A stretch of DNA of 64,000 bases. Source: Kalaharituber pfeilii (taxonomy: Eukaryota > Ascomycota > Pezizomycetes > Pezizales > Pezizaceae). The stretch covers positions 124,001 through 188,000 of the forward strand of contig WHUZ01000081.1 in the NCBI GenBank assembly GCA_015179045.1, given 5' to 3'. This document shows, piece by piece, positions 11,402-23,844 of the stretch. Under the pieces are notes generated by a model. It saw only the letters and a program-made list of their open reading frames with translations. It was not told the origin of the DNA and did no database searches. How positions within the stretch are numbered: the first letter of the stretch is position 1; each line of letters starts with the position of its first letter. Position numbers and translations under genes: made by a program.

Positions 11402-14400
11402 TGTAAAATCTAGAAGCAACAGACAAAAGACGAAGGAACAGGTATCAGACTGAACGTCAACGAACAAGCAATGGAAATAAGTGCATTGGATTGCAAAAAT
11501 GCAGTGCTAGCGGAGGAAGGCCAGCGTTGGGTATCATCGCCTAGTTATATAAAAGTCCCAGCAGATGGAGCGAACGGTAGCGAGCAGTGCAAGGCATACA
11601 TGGCTATGTATAATTTTTTTTTTGCAATTTCAGGAAATTCTAACTCGCTGTCAGGAGCATAGCCCACATACCCCCCTACGAGCTTTGTTAATCGCTCACT
11701 CACAGACATAAAACTAACTGGCTGAGTACTGCTTAATGTCAGGGCAAGGCTCATGTGAGATGTGCAAATGAAATTTCTCTGGGAGCGGAAAATTTTCTTG
11801 AAGATGATCGAAAAGGGGAGGGAGGGAAAGAAGTCAGGCCACACTCACGGAGAAGATACCATGCTTGGCCATGACTCGCCTCCTGAGGCGCCTACCTCGT
11901 TGGCGGACAGCCATCCCAGAGAAGTCATCCGCACGCGAGACACCATTGCGAGCTGCAAGTCGAGAGAGAGCTCCGGCCTCAGTGCGCGTAATACGGTCTG
12001 TTGCGTCGGACAACATTTGAGTGTGTGTAATCCGATGCGAGAAGACGACCGGGTGCGAAAGCTTATTCCTTCGAGAACTCAGGATGTACTCACGGGAGAG
12101 AGTCCCTGTCTCGTGAGGCATTTCCTCTATCAGATAATTTTTTTTTTGCTACATAATCATGGGCTCCTCCTAGTCGGGGCTATTTCAATTACGCGGTTTT
12201 GCCAGCAATCCTAGGGGTCCCAGATTCCACATTGATGCTGACAACCAAATTAAAACAGGCCCGGGAGGTATCTGCAATTCAAAGAAGTCTTCCGAAGTAC
12301 TTAAATCACGATGCCAGGGGGTGGGAATTACGAGGGACATTTATACAAACAGGTTAAAAATAGCCAACCACAGCTACAGGACAAGCGGTGATAATTCTCT
12401 GTGATATTGCACATACATGAGATTAGTGTTCAGAAGTGACGCCAAGTTTGACATTTTGAGCCGCAAGGCTAGTCTCATGCGGGAAGACCGCAGCAACGGT
12501 CCAATATTTTGCCTGTGATGATTGACAGGGTTCACAGACAAGGGTGTACCATTAAGAATTTGAGATCTGGTTCTCCGAGGCTTAAATTCAAAGGTTATTT
12601 CCTCTCTTTAAACTTGATGCTTCAGCAAACGTTGTCTCGTTTTTAATGCATACAGGATGCTTTCTTTCGTGATCATACATAACGCACAGCAGAGATGAGG
12701 AATGAGTGCTATCCAAGGCTGGCGACTATCAAGCCTCTACTGCAATCCTATACTGCAATCTATACTCACGTAGCTGCTAAGTTCAAAAACTTCATTGTTT
12801 ACGATGATGTGGCTCAGGTTAGTACAATATAATCAGCACCCGAGACTACAGCAAAAACCAGCCTAGCTGTAGTCATATTTTAAGGTCATTTTAAGTACCT
12901 ACTCTGGCTTGGCGAATACCACCCACGGCCCCAGGCATTTTTGCTGTAGGCATCTATATTACAGGCTGGATGACAGGGGCGAGAAGAAGAGCGATAGAGA
13001 GATCTCGAGGGTAACTATCAACTCAGGAGCTTAACGGTAGAGGAGTAGGAACGGCGAGAGCAGGCAAATCGCTGGACAGCAGGCCAGAGAGGGAATGATG
13101 AAGCAGAATTAACTTATCTCGCTTGCGGCATATTTGAGTGGCCGTTCAAGCGGGTAGATATATGGCTACTCGAGAGGAAAGAGATGACTGGAAGCAAGTG
13201 CATTACCCTCAACTGATGAGCTGATAACCGAGGAGATAGCTGCCGTTTAGGGCTGCAGATGACCTACATGAAACTACTTCCAGCAGCTGCAATTGCTCAT
13301 TTCCAGCCTTGCAAGTAGACAAATAGGCCTATCCACTGTCCCATAACATATACCACCATATACCATTGCTATATGACTAACAGCAGCTATAGTAGCATAG
13401 ATGTTGGGACCGTTGATAGGTATTATGCAGTAGATTAAGCGGGAGAGGGGGGTAAATTGACCTGTCGATGCATATATTGATAAAGAAGGAGCCTGATGTT
13501 GGATATATGCAACAGAATACCAGTAGCCTTACGCTGGCCAGCATCATTGCATCTATATCATTTTGTTGTGCCACGAGACGGCCAGGAGACAGACTTGCCA
13601 GGTAAGTGCTTGGTTCTAGATCTGGTTGCATACTTAGTCTGCTGTGCATACTCATGATAATCAACTTATATTATTGTGTGTATGCTGCTAAAATCGATCA
13701 TTGCTCCGCCGTCGATCATTTCTTCATACGTCACAGCAGCAACAATTTCTTGGCAAATCAGATTATTCTTGGCAGCCTCTCTGCTTGACGTACTCAGTAG
13801 ACACCGGTGACATTCGAAAACACCCAGTCTCCGTTAAGAGAGACTGTAGCGCACTGGCTCTATTGCATGATATCACCAAGCGTGCCAGGCCCTTCAACAT
13901 ATGGAAATTAGAGCGTGGACCTTGCGCGGTGTATTCAGTGCTCGCGCGATCTGTCCTTTCAGGGAACAAGATAACATCTGATAATGCACTGGTGATCAAT
14001 GGTGTGTTAGCAAGTCTCGAGGACGTAATTTGAAAGAAGTGCTCGAAACACTTCGAGGGGGAGAGTTTGGATATGATGTTTATGCTGCGACTGAAAGAAG
14101 AAGTATGAGTTGATAGTTTTCCCGCTCATTGTCCTCTTTAAATTCGGTTCAATTTCAAGCGCGGAGGTCCGCTCGACTGTAGGTAGAGCTGGGCAGGAGA
14201 GTAGAGAGTACAAGCCAACTGCAAGGAAGTAAGGTACACCCTTCGACTTATCCTACATGCGCCTAATATTAGATGCTGCTAGAACAGTCAGCGGTCCATC
14301 GCGCATGTGCCCAATCCTGCACCCCGGCGCAATCTCATAAGGTTTTCGTACATCTTTGTATTGATCAGCAGCTTTGCTCGGCTCAGGTCGTGGGCCGTAG

Positions 14401-15787
14401 ATAGGCCAGTGGATTAGTGGATGACCATCAGCCGGCAGTGCGTGAAATCAAGGGCCAAGATCAAGTGCATGTACCTACTTGGCCCTGCACATGACTGTGA
14501 ACCGCAGCACCTCGCACAACCACGCCCCAGGCCCGTCTTATCCTCGGAGCGAGAAGCACTCGGAAGCTCGTCGACGCGACTAGCGCTGGCGCAGCCCTCG
14601 CAGCTGATACTCATCCTCTACATCTTCTGTCTTCCGCTTTGTTCATCCTCTGTTTTACCGGGCACAGGCCACACGCACGGCATCACCGTGCATACCTTTC
14701 CGTCCCGGCAGCTGGGCAATGCCTATAAGGATTTACACGCATCCTGCCCGAGGAGTGCTGACCTTAACCTGCTAACCCGAACCTCCCACGCAACCAACCG
14801 CCATACCACACAGGAAAGCAGGCCAGGAACACCCTCCGCAACCTGCACCTCAGCAAGCAGGCACACACCTCAGCAGACTTATAGGCCTCCCCGGAAAGCA
14901 CACGCCCAGGAATACTCACCCACTTCTCTTCCGCAGTTCACTGTTGTTTCGCTGTCCCCAGCGCCAATACCCACAGTTGGCTGCCTAGACTGAGAACGAT
15001 CCTCTCACAACTCTCAATCTCCACTTGTACTGCTGCTCCTGCTCCCTCAGATTCTATCGCTCATAGCGAAACAAAGGAAAAAGAAAAGAAAAAAAGAAAA
15101 GAAAAGAAAAAAAAAAAGAGAGAGAAGAAAGAAAAAGACGCCAGAAGCCATAAATCCTAAACAGCCTGAGTAACCGTACACACCCCCGTAAGTTACTTAA
15201 CTTTCTTTGTGTTGATCCCCAATTACTGGCATTGTATATCACATCACATCACATTTCCCACTGCACCCCCGTTCTCATCTCTCATCTCATCTCATCCCAT
15301 TTTTCCCCATAATTACGTTGCATCGCATATTCTGCACAGCGGAAGGGACGCATCAAAAGCTGTAAGGACCAGTATCCCATCCTGCAGCTCTCATCGCTTT
15401 CGCTATCTAGCCCCCCCACCTTGTACGTCCTATCCGCTGTGTTTCTATAATCATCAACCACAAGCACCCACCATTTCCACCACCCTCGCCCCTCTCGCCC
15501 CCTTCCTCTTTCCAATCCCGCATACATTTAGTTCCTCACACCCTCTTGCAACCCCACTTACAATCCGTCCGATTCGCGAAGGCCAACCATCCCAAGACAC
15601 TACTATTTAGGGTCAGAAAAAACTATCATCTTTCGTGAACCAGTCATCGTCTTGTTCGAAGATTCTGCGTCACATTTTCCGTAACATCATCCTTCTCGAG
15701 GCATTTTCCAGCGGCCACAGCTTTTCCTTCGGCTTCAAAGAGCGAACTGTATTATCCATCCTACGATACCACCTGTCCCACGGTACA
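11402..15787. other. long intergenic region between F-box-like gene and ARL8
   Basis: No convincing coding sequence over 4.4 kb. The region contains a small inverted-repeat element at 12846-12949 (listed separately) and a purine-rich tract at 15070-15140 (AAAG/AAAAG units). The last 700 bp before ARL8 are C/T-rich, as often seen in fungal promoters. The 190-codon open frame at 14421-14993 has no domain and looks like upstream or UTR sequence. Confidence 0.5.
12846..12949. repeat. small inverted-repeat element (possible MITE relic)
   Basis: CTACAGCAAAAA at 12846-12857 is matched by its reverse complement TTTTTGCTGTAG at 12938-12949. The similarity extends loosely inward (GCCT on both arms). 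The enclosed ~80 bp have no coding content. Size and arrangement fit a miniature inverted-repeat element, but no clear target duplication is seen. Confidence 0.4.
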
Positions 15788-16693
15788 ATGTCTGGTTTTT
15801 TCCGCCGCATCTTTGATTGGCTCTTACGCCTCTTTTGGTATGCAAACATTTTCTACCTGTAACACCACAGCATCGCTGGATGCATCACTTGTCATTCACG
15901 TTCTCATTGCCTTCAAGGTCAAGAGAATTTGGTGACTGCAAATATGGACATATTGCTGATCGTAACCATCATACACAGGGCAACTGAGCTTGATGTCACC
16001 ATGATAGGTTTACAAAATGCCGGAAAAACCTCACTATTAAGAGTTCTAGCTGTAAGTGACATAAATCTAAGAGCTTTAAAGTCAGAATAGATTGCTTATA
16101 GTGAAATAGGGAGGGGAATTCACCATTGAGTATGAAGCAACGATTATTATTAGTGGTTATATTCACTGACTTTTACCCTCAATAGCTCCATTCCAACAGT
16201 AGGATTCAACATGAAAAAAGTCCAAAAGGGTCACGTTACTCTGAAATGGTAATCCTAATCATCCACTTTATGATTTTTCATCTAACGTTCAAAAGCTGGG
16301 ATCTTGGTGGACAACCACGGTTCAGATCCATGTGGGAGCGCTATTGCCGAGGAGTTAGCGCTATCGTGTTAGTACCCTCTTCTGAACGCTAGCCTATACA
16401 AAACTAATTCACTGTGAAGATTCATTGTAGATTCTGCAGACAAAGCGTCGTTTGCAGTTGCGAAAGACGAACTTCATGCATTAGTGCAAAAGCCAATCTT
16501 AGACGGCATCCCGCTCCTTGTGTTAGGCAACAAATCGGACCTCCCAGATAGCATTGGAGTGGATGAATTGATTGATGAACTGGATCTAAAAGAAATAACA
16601 ACACGGGAGGTAGCATGTTACGCTATATCGGCAAAGGAAGAAACGAACTTGGACGCTGTATTGCAATGGTTGATTGCTAGAGCAAGGAATTAA
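15788..16693 (+). CDS. ARL8: ADP-ribosylation factor-like GTPase Arl8
   Basis: Small Arf-family GTPase that in animals sits on lysosomes and couples them to kinesin and HOPS; the fungal orthologue is expected on vacuole/endosome membranes. Six exons (15788-15837, 15979-16051, 16110-16129, 16186-16248, 16296-16367, 16420-16693) give 183 aa. Exon 3 is only 20 nt. The N-terminal amphipathic helix [17 protein letters not shown] replaces a myristoylated glycine, as in Arl8. GTPase motifs: GLQNAGKT (27-34), switch [27 protein letters not shown] with the switch II glycines, NKSDLP, and the C-terminal ISAKEETN with LQWLI. The stretch [13 protein letters not shown] is diagnostic for Arl8 within the Arf family. 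Every splice phase closes. A hydrophobic I or V is usual where Cys precedes the WDLGG motif here. Confidence 0.95.
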
Positions 16694-18585
16694 GGAGTTC
16701 ACAAACTTAACCAAGTTCAGTTGAAATGGAGGGAAACGATTGTGGATAGTTACGGCTGATTGGTTTATATGTTTTGTGTCTGCTGGAACGGCGTTATACC
16801 GAGTTTCTTCATTTTTTTTCTATCACTGGATGCGTTCACTACATCTCTTCAGCAATAACAAATTCCTCAAGCATTGTCATTTTTAATACAACCACTCCAC
16901 AATAACCACCTTCGATACGCACTCCACGATTGAACGACCGAATCATGCCGTCACATATCCTACTATCCTACATATAATACCCAGGCAATCACGACTTGGT
17001 CCCTACATCACCGGCCTGTATGCTGAATCTCTTCGGTTTACAAGAGTAGAGCGGACGGCTCACATATACCTTTGCACTGCTCTAACAACCGATAGGGTTA
17101 TTTGGAGATATATCGGCTTGCAATGTTATGCTTGAACATCACATTTATCCTTGACGATGATTATGTATGCAGGACTCTTATACAATTAATTCACGGGATG
17201 CAAGTGTAAGGAATACCACTTATTATTTTCCATTTCACAGGCATATGGGGTGGGGTTTTTCTGGGTCAGATGCTGAGCGTCTTCCCATCTCTCAGCGCTT
17301 ATGTTCTTCCCTTATATTTTTATTTCTGGTTAATGACAGGTGCGAGGAGTTACATGCGGTGGATGAATATGGCCTTTCACATTTCGTTCTGATAGCTACG
17401 CCGGCGAGATTGAGCAGTACTAGTAAGTTTTGTATCTTTTCATTTTGCTGTATCCTCTGGTTCCTCATTGTTAATTTTATATCATTTACTTTCTCGAAGT
17501 TTAGTACCAATATGTTTGTACTTTTGCGTTTGTTTACCTGCTTTATAACATTGTAGAGCGGACTTCATTCAAAAGGACCTATTATTCCGCCCCGTTCCTG
17601 ATATCACTAGTTTGTCGCTTTTTGTGTTCAATTCGGCTGGCGTGACAAAGGTGCTACTTCATATGACGCTCCAAAAGGATACAATTCTGGTAATCTTGTT
17701 AACACAACGGCCATCAGAGACAGTTTCGAGCCAGCAATTCAGGTGTTTTGCGAACATACAAATATAACAAGTGACCCTGGAGACCTACTGACATGGAAGT
17801 AAAGTCCATCCTATCCTCGCATCAAAACTGTGTCCAACCCTAGCTGAGTTATCGTATAGGGAGTTACGCACGTGAATCGCAAGAGATCTAAGTTACATCT
17901 AAGTTACACGTACTGGAGTACGTGCCTGCTAGCGCTTGCAACTCCACGTGGCGTCTGGCTCGAGACCATAGCATCATAGTCCCAAGAAGTAACATAAGAG
18001 CCTCATTTCTGCAGGTGCTCGTACCTGCGTATCAGAGCTTGTTTCGTAACCAAGTGAGAGCATGAGCTAGGTTCGGTGTTCAATGATTGGCCTTGTCTTC
18101 AACATCTCACGCTTATGGCTGGGATTTACTAAATGCGTGTACGGCACAATTTTACTTGAGTAAGCATTGTGGATATCTAGTCTCGTAACCAGAGCATTAC
18201 CTCTTAGCATACGTAAAGGATTAGAAGTGCGCCAAGGTTGCGGAATGACCGTCCTCGTCGTAGCCCGGTTGCTCGGTAGTCGTCATCCATGGTCATAAAA
18301 GAGGTAATGCTTGGTTATATTGGGGCAGGATTCACCGGACTAGACACCTGCTCCTTAATCAGAAATCTTGTTACTTACATACATAGTGCCGTTCGACTTC
18401 CTTTGTTCTCGCATCCTATTTTTCAACTCTAGAATTATCAGACAGATTCCCACCTGCCTCGATCTTTTTCCTTTCATTCGCTTTACTTCAGCTTTATACG
18501 GCGATATCTCAGAAAAAGCAAAAGACATTCATCCCTGTCCTATCGATAAGAACCTATTACATCATAAACGCAGTGTGGTGACAAC
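16694..18585. other. intergenic between ARL8 and the RCR-like gene
   Basis: No gene recognised. The open frame at 17167-17556 has no domain. The stretch holds a MITE-like element at 18178-18322 (listed separately), followed by the probable 5' UTR of the RCR-like gene. Confidence 0.5.
18178..18322. mobile_element. MITE-like element with ~20-25 bp terminal inverted repeats
   Basis: The left arm at 18181-18205 reads TCTCGTAACCAGAGCATTAC followed by CTCTT. The right arm at 18299-18319 is its near-perfect reverse complement (AAGAGGTAATGCTTGGTTAT followed by A). The interior of about 90 bp is non-coding. The terminal motif TCTCGTAACCAG recurs at 60247-60282 as a closed palindrome and in degenerate form near 18045, so it belongs to a dispersed family. 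No transposase is present, so it would be non-autonomous. Confidence 0.55.
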
Positions 18586-19364
18586 ATGTATCTCATTCGC
18601 CGAGATGAGGGAAATAGTCAAGGATCCAATCTGCTACGAAGGCAATAGTGAGTAAACCACAAGATATATTGGAAGTCGTCTGGTTACCAAAACTAATAGT
18701 ATTATCAGCTATGAATGTGATAGATATGGAAATTGTCGGAGAACGCCATGGGGCAGGTAAGTTGGCAAACACACAGAATGAAGTTTTATCCCAACGGAAT
18801 ATTGATAGAGTGTATTAGCTGGGGGCGATGGGTCGCTCTTGTCGTGATCCTTGTGGCATTTGCCATTTTCTTTATTGCTTGCGCGTAAGTTTCACCAAAT
18901 TCCAAATTATTACTAGTATCAGCAACCACACCCTTCAAAATATCATTTTGAAATCCCTTATCAAGCTGTAGCTAATGCCTGTTGCTAATCTTTCTAGCTT
19001 TATATCCGCTCGCCGCCGTCGTCAGCGAGGTCTGCATCCATTTTGGGGTACTTCTTGGGCGGGACAAAAGTCCAAACCTAACCAGGACTTCACTTCCACT
19101 TACGACCCCAATGCAAGTACTTACCAGCCAAATGATATGCCCCCGGCACCTCCATACAGCCCTAGAGCCAATGACGACTACTATGCTCCACCGCCAGGCT
19201 CACCACCACAACAGTACGAAATGCAGTCGCCATATGCATCTCAAAATCCATCGTCTCCGCCCCCACCAAATCTTACACCATATAACAATGATGCGAATGC
19301 ATATTACCCCCCACCAAGTAGTCCCCCCCCAGCTCACCTTCAAGGTTCCACAAACAAAATTTGA
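18586..19364 (+). CDS. RCR-like single-pass membrane protein
   Basis: Predicted 180-aa protein resembling the yeast Rcr1/Rcr2 family, which acts in ER-to-plasma-membrane or endosomal sorting and affects chitin deposition. Four exons: 18586-18647, 18709-18756, 18819-18884, 18998-19364. A short N-terminus with the motif YYECDRYGNCRRTPWG (Tyr, Asp and Cys around a DRYG core, then Trp-Gly) precedes WGRWVALVVILVAFAIFFIA, the transmembrane segment at about 40-60. A basic stop-transfer (SARRRRQR) and a Pro/Tyr/Asn-rich cytosolic tail follow. The tail has APPYSP and YYPPPSS but no canonical PPxY, unlike yeast Rcr proteins that bind Rsp5. The start at 18586 is supported because its frame links in phase to the Cys motif. 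An upstream 95-codon frame (18368-18655) overlaps exon 1 in another frame and is not coding. Confidence 0.78.
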
Positions 19365-22300
19365 TTGGAGAGTTTCATGTGATATTACCTTTGCATGAAA
19401 TCTGTACTCCGAGATTTTCGTCTGCTAAAATCAGGCAACTCAAACGGCACTTTTTCTTGGTTGCATATGGGAATAATCAACAGGACTTTACATTTTTTCC
19501 TTTTTCTTCCTGCTTGTATTTGTAGTGGTAGACATATTTTTGCGTGCGGTGCCGTTATAGTCCTGTATTGTACGGTGTTGGAAGTTACACTATTGACTCT
19601 CATTTGGTACATATGTTCGTTTACTTGGGTGAAGGATAGTTTGAAGATGAATAATTGAGTAATTTACGGTAACTGGAGATTCTGCTCGGTACGTTTTCTC
19701 CTCATAAACTGCCTATATTTCCTTACTGCATAAACGCTGGATTGAAGACGAGAACAGGGATTGAGCGATTGATCCTTTGTTAAGTATTATGATGTTTGGA
19801 ATGCGGTAATGCTTTATTTTATTTTCTAATATTTTTAATGCCTCCTCCGCGCAAAGCTTGTAAAGTCACTGCTTACCAGAATCTCGAGTATGAGCAGATA
19901 TGTAATTCAAGCTATTTTCTAGATGCCACAAGTTGAAAGGAGAAAGGAAAGGGTGGATCTTATCGAATAACCGAACTATGTATTGTTTTCTTGTCCAGAC
20001 TATTATTTTCGGTCTCTGCTTTAGCAGACGGGGATGTATGCTGCTGGATAGGGTAGGTGGAGCCCCTTGTTCTGTGGTATCCGTATTTCGTGGTGTGGGT
20101 GATGCGATGTTGGGACTCGGCTGCATAGGTTATATATTTAGTGCCTATATCATGATCAATTTGGCCTTGGGGGATACAATTGTTGACACGAAGGTTTTCA
20201 GAGGTGGAAGGGCGGAATCAGTGGAATCGCAAATGCGAACTGCTAAATAGCTTTGAGAGATCTTTGGGTTGGGTAACCCTAGCGCAATGCATCTATCCAT
20301 GCACTTACTGATAGAACACTCGTATCTTCACGTAGCCCTTTTGAATTATCGCAACGTCACAAATGACTGTGTCTCTCATGAGGTAGAATATTGAGCCAAT
20401 GCGGAGAAACGTGGTCGTTTTTTTTTTCTTATGCATTGTTGCAAGAAACACTAATTCAGGGGAGGTAATTTAATCGAGCTTGCGGGATCCTGCAGGGTGC
20501 AGTTTTGAAGTGTGCAGATTTGCAGTTTGCATCGCCGGGGCTCGCAAGTGTTAATGGGGCGCAGGGATGTACAGATATGCGTCTGCGTGAAGCACGCCAT
20601 GGAGAATACAAAAGTACAGTATGCATCCTAGCTTTTTGTTCCATCCATTTTGGCAGGAACGTTACTTGGGGTATCTAGAAGTAGTTACTATGTAATGCAC
20701 TTTTTTCAACTCCTGTCACTGACCATTACCCTCAATCCATGACATGGAGACGTGCTCCCCAGCAACAGCAGTGTAGGAAAGTAAATATCAGCAAACCCCA
20801 GCTTGTTTGAGAGCACGCGGCTCAAGCCAATCCAATGCGCTTCTGGTGAATCGGTAAGATCTGCCTTGTCCCGGCAGGTACTAGCCTAACGAAGCGCTGA
20901 AAGGTCCAGAGACTATGACCCAGCTGCAACAATGAGAGCTCCGAAGGAGCGCAGCTTCGAGTCACGCAATCCAAAAATCTTGGGGGGGTCCACGCCGGGA
21001 GGATTATCAGGAGATATGTCTCCAGAAGATATAAGCAGTATCCATATGATTGGCTAATAATGTACCTGCAGGTACTCATCATTTACAGTACGCCCTTCTC
21101 GGCTGTTTAATTCATCTTGGCAGGCGTTGGAATTCCCTCAGTTGCATAGTACGTATCCCCTGTTCCCGTTCCAATCCGCAAGTACCACGGAGAACTCTCC
21201 TTGTGAAACACTAGCTCCCACTTTGTAGTCGATTTCGCTTCCGAGTAGCCCCTTGGTTGGCGTATTCTGCATCCTTCAGTTTTGTTTAGCTCCTTCAGTC
21301 CCTTTGCTGCTTGGTGCTTGGTATTTGCTTGACATGAGGGAAGGCGGATGAATTAGAGTTAAAGAAGTAAGTACACTGGATAGATTAGGGTGAGTTTCAT
21401 GTTGAAGGCACTAAGGCACGATATGCCGGTAAGGGTCCACATGCCGGTACTTCAGCAACTGAGAAAGGGGGAAATTATACTGAATGAACTAGGAAGACCT
21501 CGTATATCTCGACTCACGGTGTATCGATAATATCCTGCCATCTGTTGAACTAGAAATAGAATACAGATGTGTACAGAGTTTACTGGAGCTCAGATTATCC
21601 TTTTCTGGTAACCCATAGAGCAGATTTATCTGCCCCAGCCAAGCTCGACTCCATCTCTAATCTGATACTAGTACTAAGTTCCAAAATCCACAAGAACTGT
21701 ACTTACGTATGCAGGCCGGTAATGCCCTGCATAGCCACACACGCAAGGGGTCCTCACGTTCCCAATCCTTCGTTCCCCATCCCATTATTCTTCCCCCGCA
21801 CTCCCCTTCCCTCTCCAATTCCCAGCGCCTGTGCGGACGCTTATCACCAGCCAGCCGCTGCCGCAACCGTTGCACGCAGCTTCGTATCGCTCTTTTCTAA
21901 TTTCTTTTCTAATTCGCTGGGAAGGAGACGGATTGACAGGGGTATCCTCTAGAAGAGCAGCACCAATTTAGGGAAGCTGCCAACGTTGAACATCCTCCGA
22001 CTCTCGCTACTTCCCTCCTTCACCATCTATTTTCTTTCTATTTTTTTTTCCCCTTTCCATTTCTTGCCTAGGTGTGCGCTTTCACATTCCTTTTGACTTT
22101 TTATATTTTCTTGTCCATCGAGTGTCTGGCGAAAATTCCAAAGACAATTCTCTGAAACGTGATACGCCTCTGTGAGGAAAAGAAATACTTTAGGACAGCA
22201 AGGAAACAAGGAAGGGAAGATAATCAAACCACGAGAGGAATAGGAACATTGTCAGAATAGGAGGAAATTCGGAATATAAGTTTGCTTTTATTTTGGGATA

Positions 22301-22754
22301 TTACACCCTTTGCAACTCAGATTTGTTCCCGTGTGCCCTCGGGAGAGTTGGAATTGCATCTTTATCCCTAACAGCTGGCACAGCCACGCCACACCGTTCA
22401 CTTGTTCTGGATACACAAAGAAGAAACAAGGCTCGTTACAAATATTAGTGAATTGGGGACACGAAACAACCCATTGAAAATCTTCGAAAAAAATAGTTTC
22501 GAAGCTTATTTTCGAAGCACATGATCTGCAAAAGGGTCACAATTAAAAACAACTCCGAACCAGAATACCAACAGAACCAGCTGAGGAGCAGGAAGTTTAA
22601 AGGAAGCCTCTCCATTTTCGCTTGACGCGGACAGTACAAGCATAATTCTAATCGGGATAGCCTTTTCGTTGGGATTTGCTTCTCTGTGTTGGAAGTTGGG
22701 AATTTCATATTCATAGAATATAAAGTTTCTCCAGGTTTCAGGAATTGAGCTAGA
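19365..22754. other. intergenic between RCR-like and fibroin-like genes
   Basis: No supported gene in 3.4 kb. Open frames at 19933-20250, 21569-21952 and 22445-22843 lack domains and introns in phase. A short stretch at 19984-20026 matches 60680-60730 elsewhere in the window with mainly C/T differences. Confidence 0.45.
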
Positions 22755-23811
22755 ATGCCGGCGCTGTTATACCGTACGTTGCGGTCGCGGGACCTGCAGT
22801 CGGATATTAAAAGTCTTCCAGAGACGCTGTCGAGTTGGAACAAATGTTAGTAATGCTCCAAAAATTACCAGAGATGTGGAGGAATTGTGATTCATGAACG
22901 CTGACATTCGCGCAAAAAAAGGCATGGAAAAGAACTATTGCAAGTACCCAGTCATTGCAGGATGCATCATTGGAGGTTTAATAGCACTTTCATTGTTATG
23001 GTGTTTGATTCGATGTTGTATGTGTGGATATGCATGCTGCTCATGCTGTTGCGGAGGATGTGGCGGAAGTCGCAGGAAGAAATCCAGAGTAGAGATTATT
23101 ACTCCCCCGCCGCCAGTTTACCAGCCGCCTCCATATCATGAGACGCCCCAGTATGCCTACGTAACAGACCGTAACGGAAATGTTAGTGGGGATTCACTAC
23201 CGGCGATGCCTACATGGGAAGCAGCAAAGGTTGAGATGAAGGAGGAAGAGGTTGAATTGGAATATGTGAATAACGATGGACATCGGAGGAATTTGACGAC
23301 ACCAGCGCCCACTCCATTTGACCAAGTACCTCCACAACGAGGGGTGACCCCAGGACCAATGCCTGCACCAATTCCTGTCCATGCGTCTGCACAGAAACTT
23401 GGTTTCAACCCGAGAGGACCGTCGCCGAGCCCCCACCAGTACGACGATAGAGACCCTATCCAGGACAATTATGGGTATGATCAACAGGGCCCACGATGGG
23501 GACAACCGGCACCTCCCCAGCGCAATGCATATGATTTACCCTACCAAAACCAGCCACAGCAGGGTCCGCCAAGAGGCCCACCACGTGGATACTCTCCCCA
23601 GCCGGATCATATGCAATATCCCCAGCAAGACTACCCCCAGCAGCATTACCCTCACCAAGATTATCCCCAAATGCCTCGGCAAGACAGTAATCAGAGACAG
23701 CCTCCTCAAGATCGTAATCTGATGTATCCTCTGCATGGTGATGGGCTGGACAGAGGGTACATGCCGTATGATGATCGCCAGAAAAGGCAGCAGGAATGGT
23801 CCGCGTTATAG
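22755..23811 (+). CDS. fibroin-3-like Pro/Gln-rich single-pass membrane protein
   Basis: Predicted 326 aa from two exons (22755-22845, 22922-23811; GTTAGT donor, AAAAAAAG acceptor, phase 1). It belongs to the ascomycete family often labelled fibroin-3-related protein, of unknown function. The family layout is visible: MPALLYRTLRSRDL at the N-terminus, a SSWNKCMEKNYCKYPVI motif, a transmembrane segment IAGCIIGGLIALSLLWCLI, then an unusually Cys/Gly-rich juxtamembrane block (about 62-80, up to CCSCCCGGCGG) likely to be palmitoylated. The long tail is rich in Pro, Gln and Tyr, with a PPPY (PPxY-type) motif just after the basic block and repeated YPQQDYPQQHYPHQDYPQ-like units near the C-terminus. 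The PPxY motif suggests binding to a Nedd4/Rsp5-type ligase (inference). The first exon is required: the frame at 22894 begins inside the intron. Confidence 0.8.
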
Positions 23812-23844
23812 GATCATGAGACGGGCCATTGACGCTCCTTGAGA

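Noticed and set aside
14421..14993. 190-codon plus-strand frame
   Set aside because: Ser/Thr/Pro/His-rich translation with no domain; lies in C/T-rich sequence upstream of ARL8 and looks like chance.
17167..17556. 129-codon plus frame ending in hydrophobic residues
   Set aside because: The hydrophobic end is produced by T-rich DNA; no homology recognised.
19933..20250. 105-codon plus frame with hydrophobic segments
   Set aside because: Overlaps a relic repeat, has no domain, and shows no sign of introns or conserved motifs.
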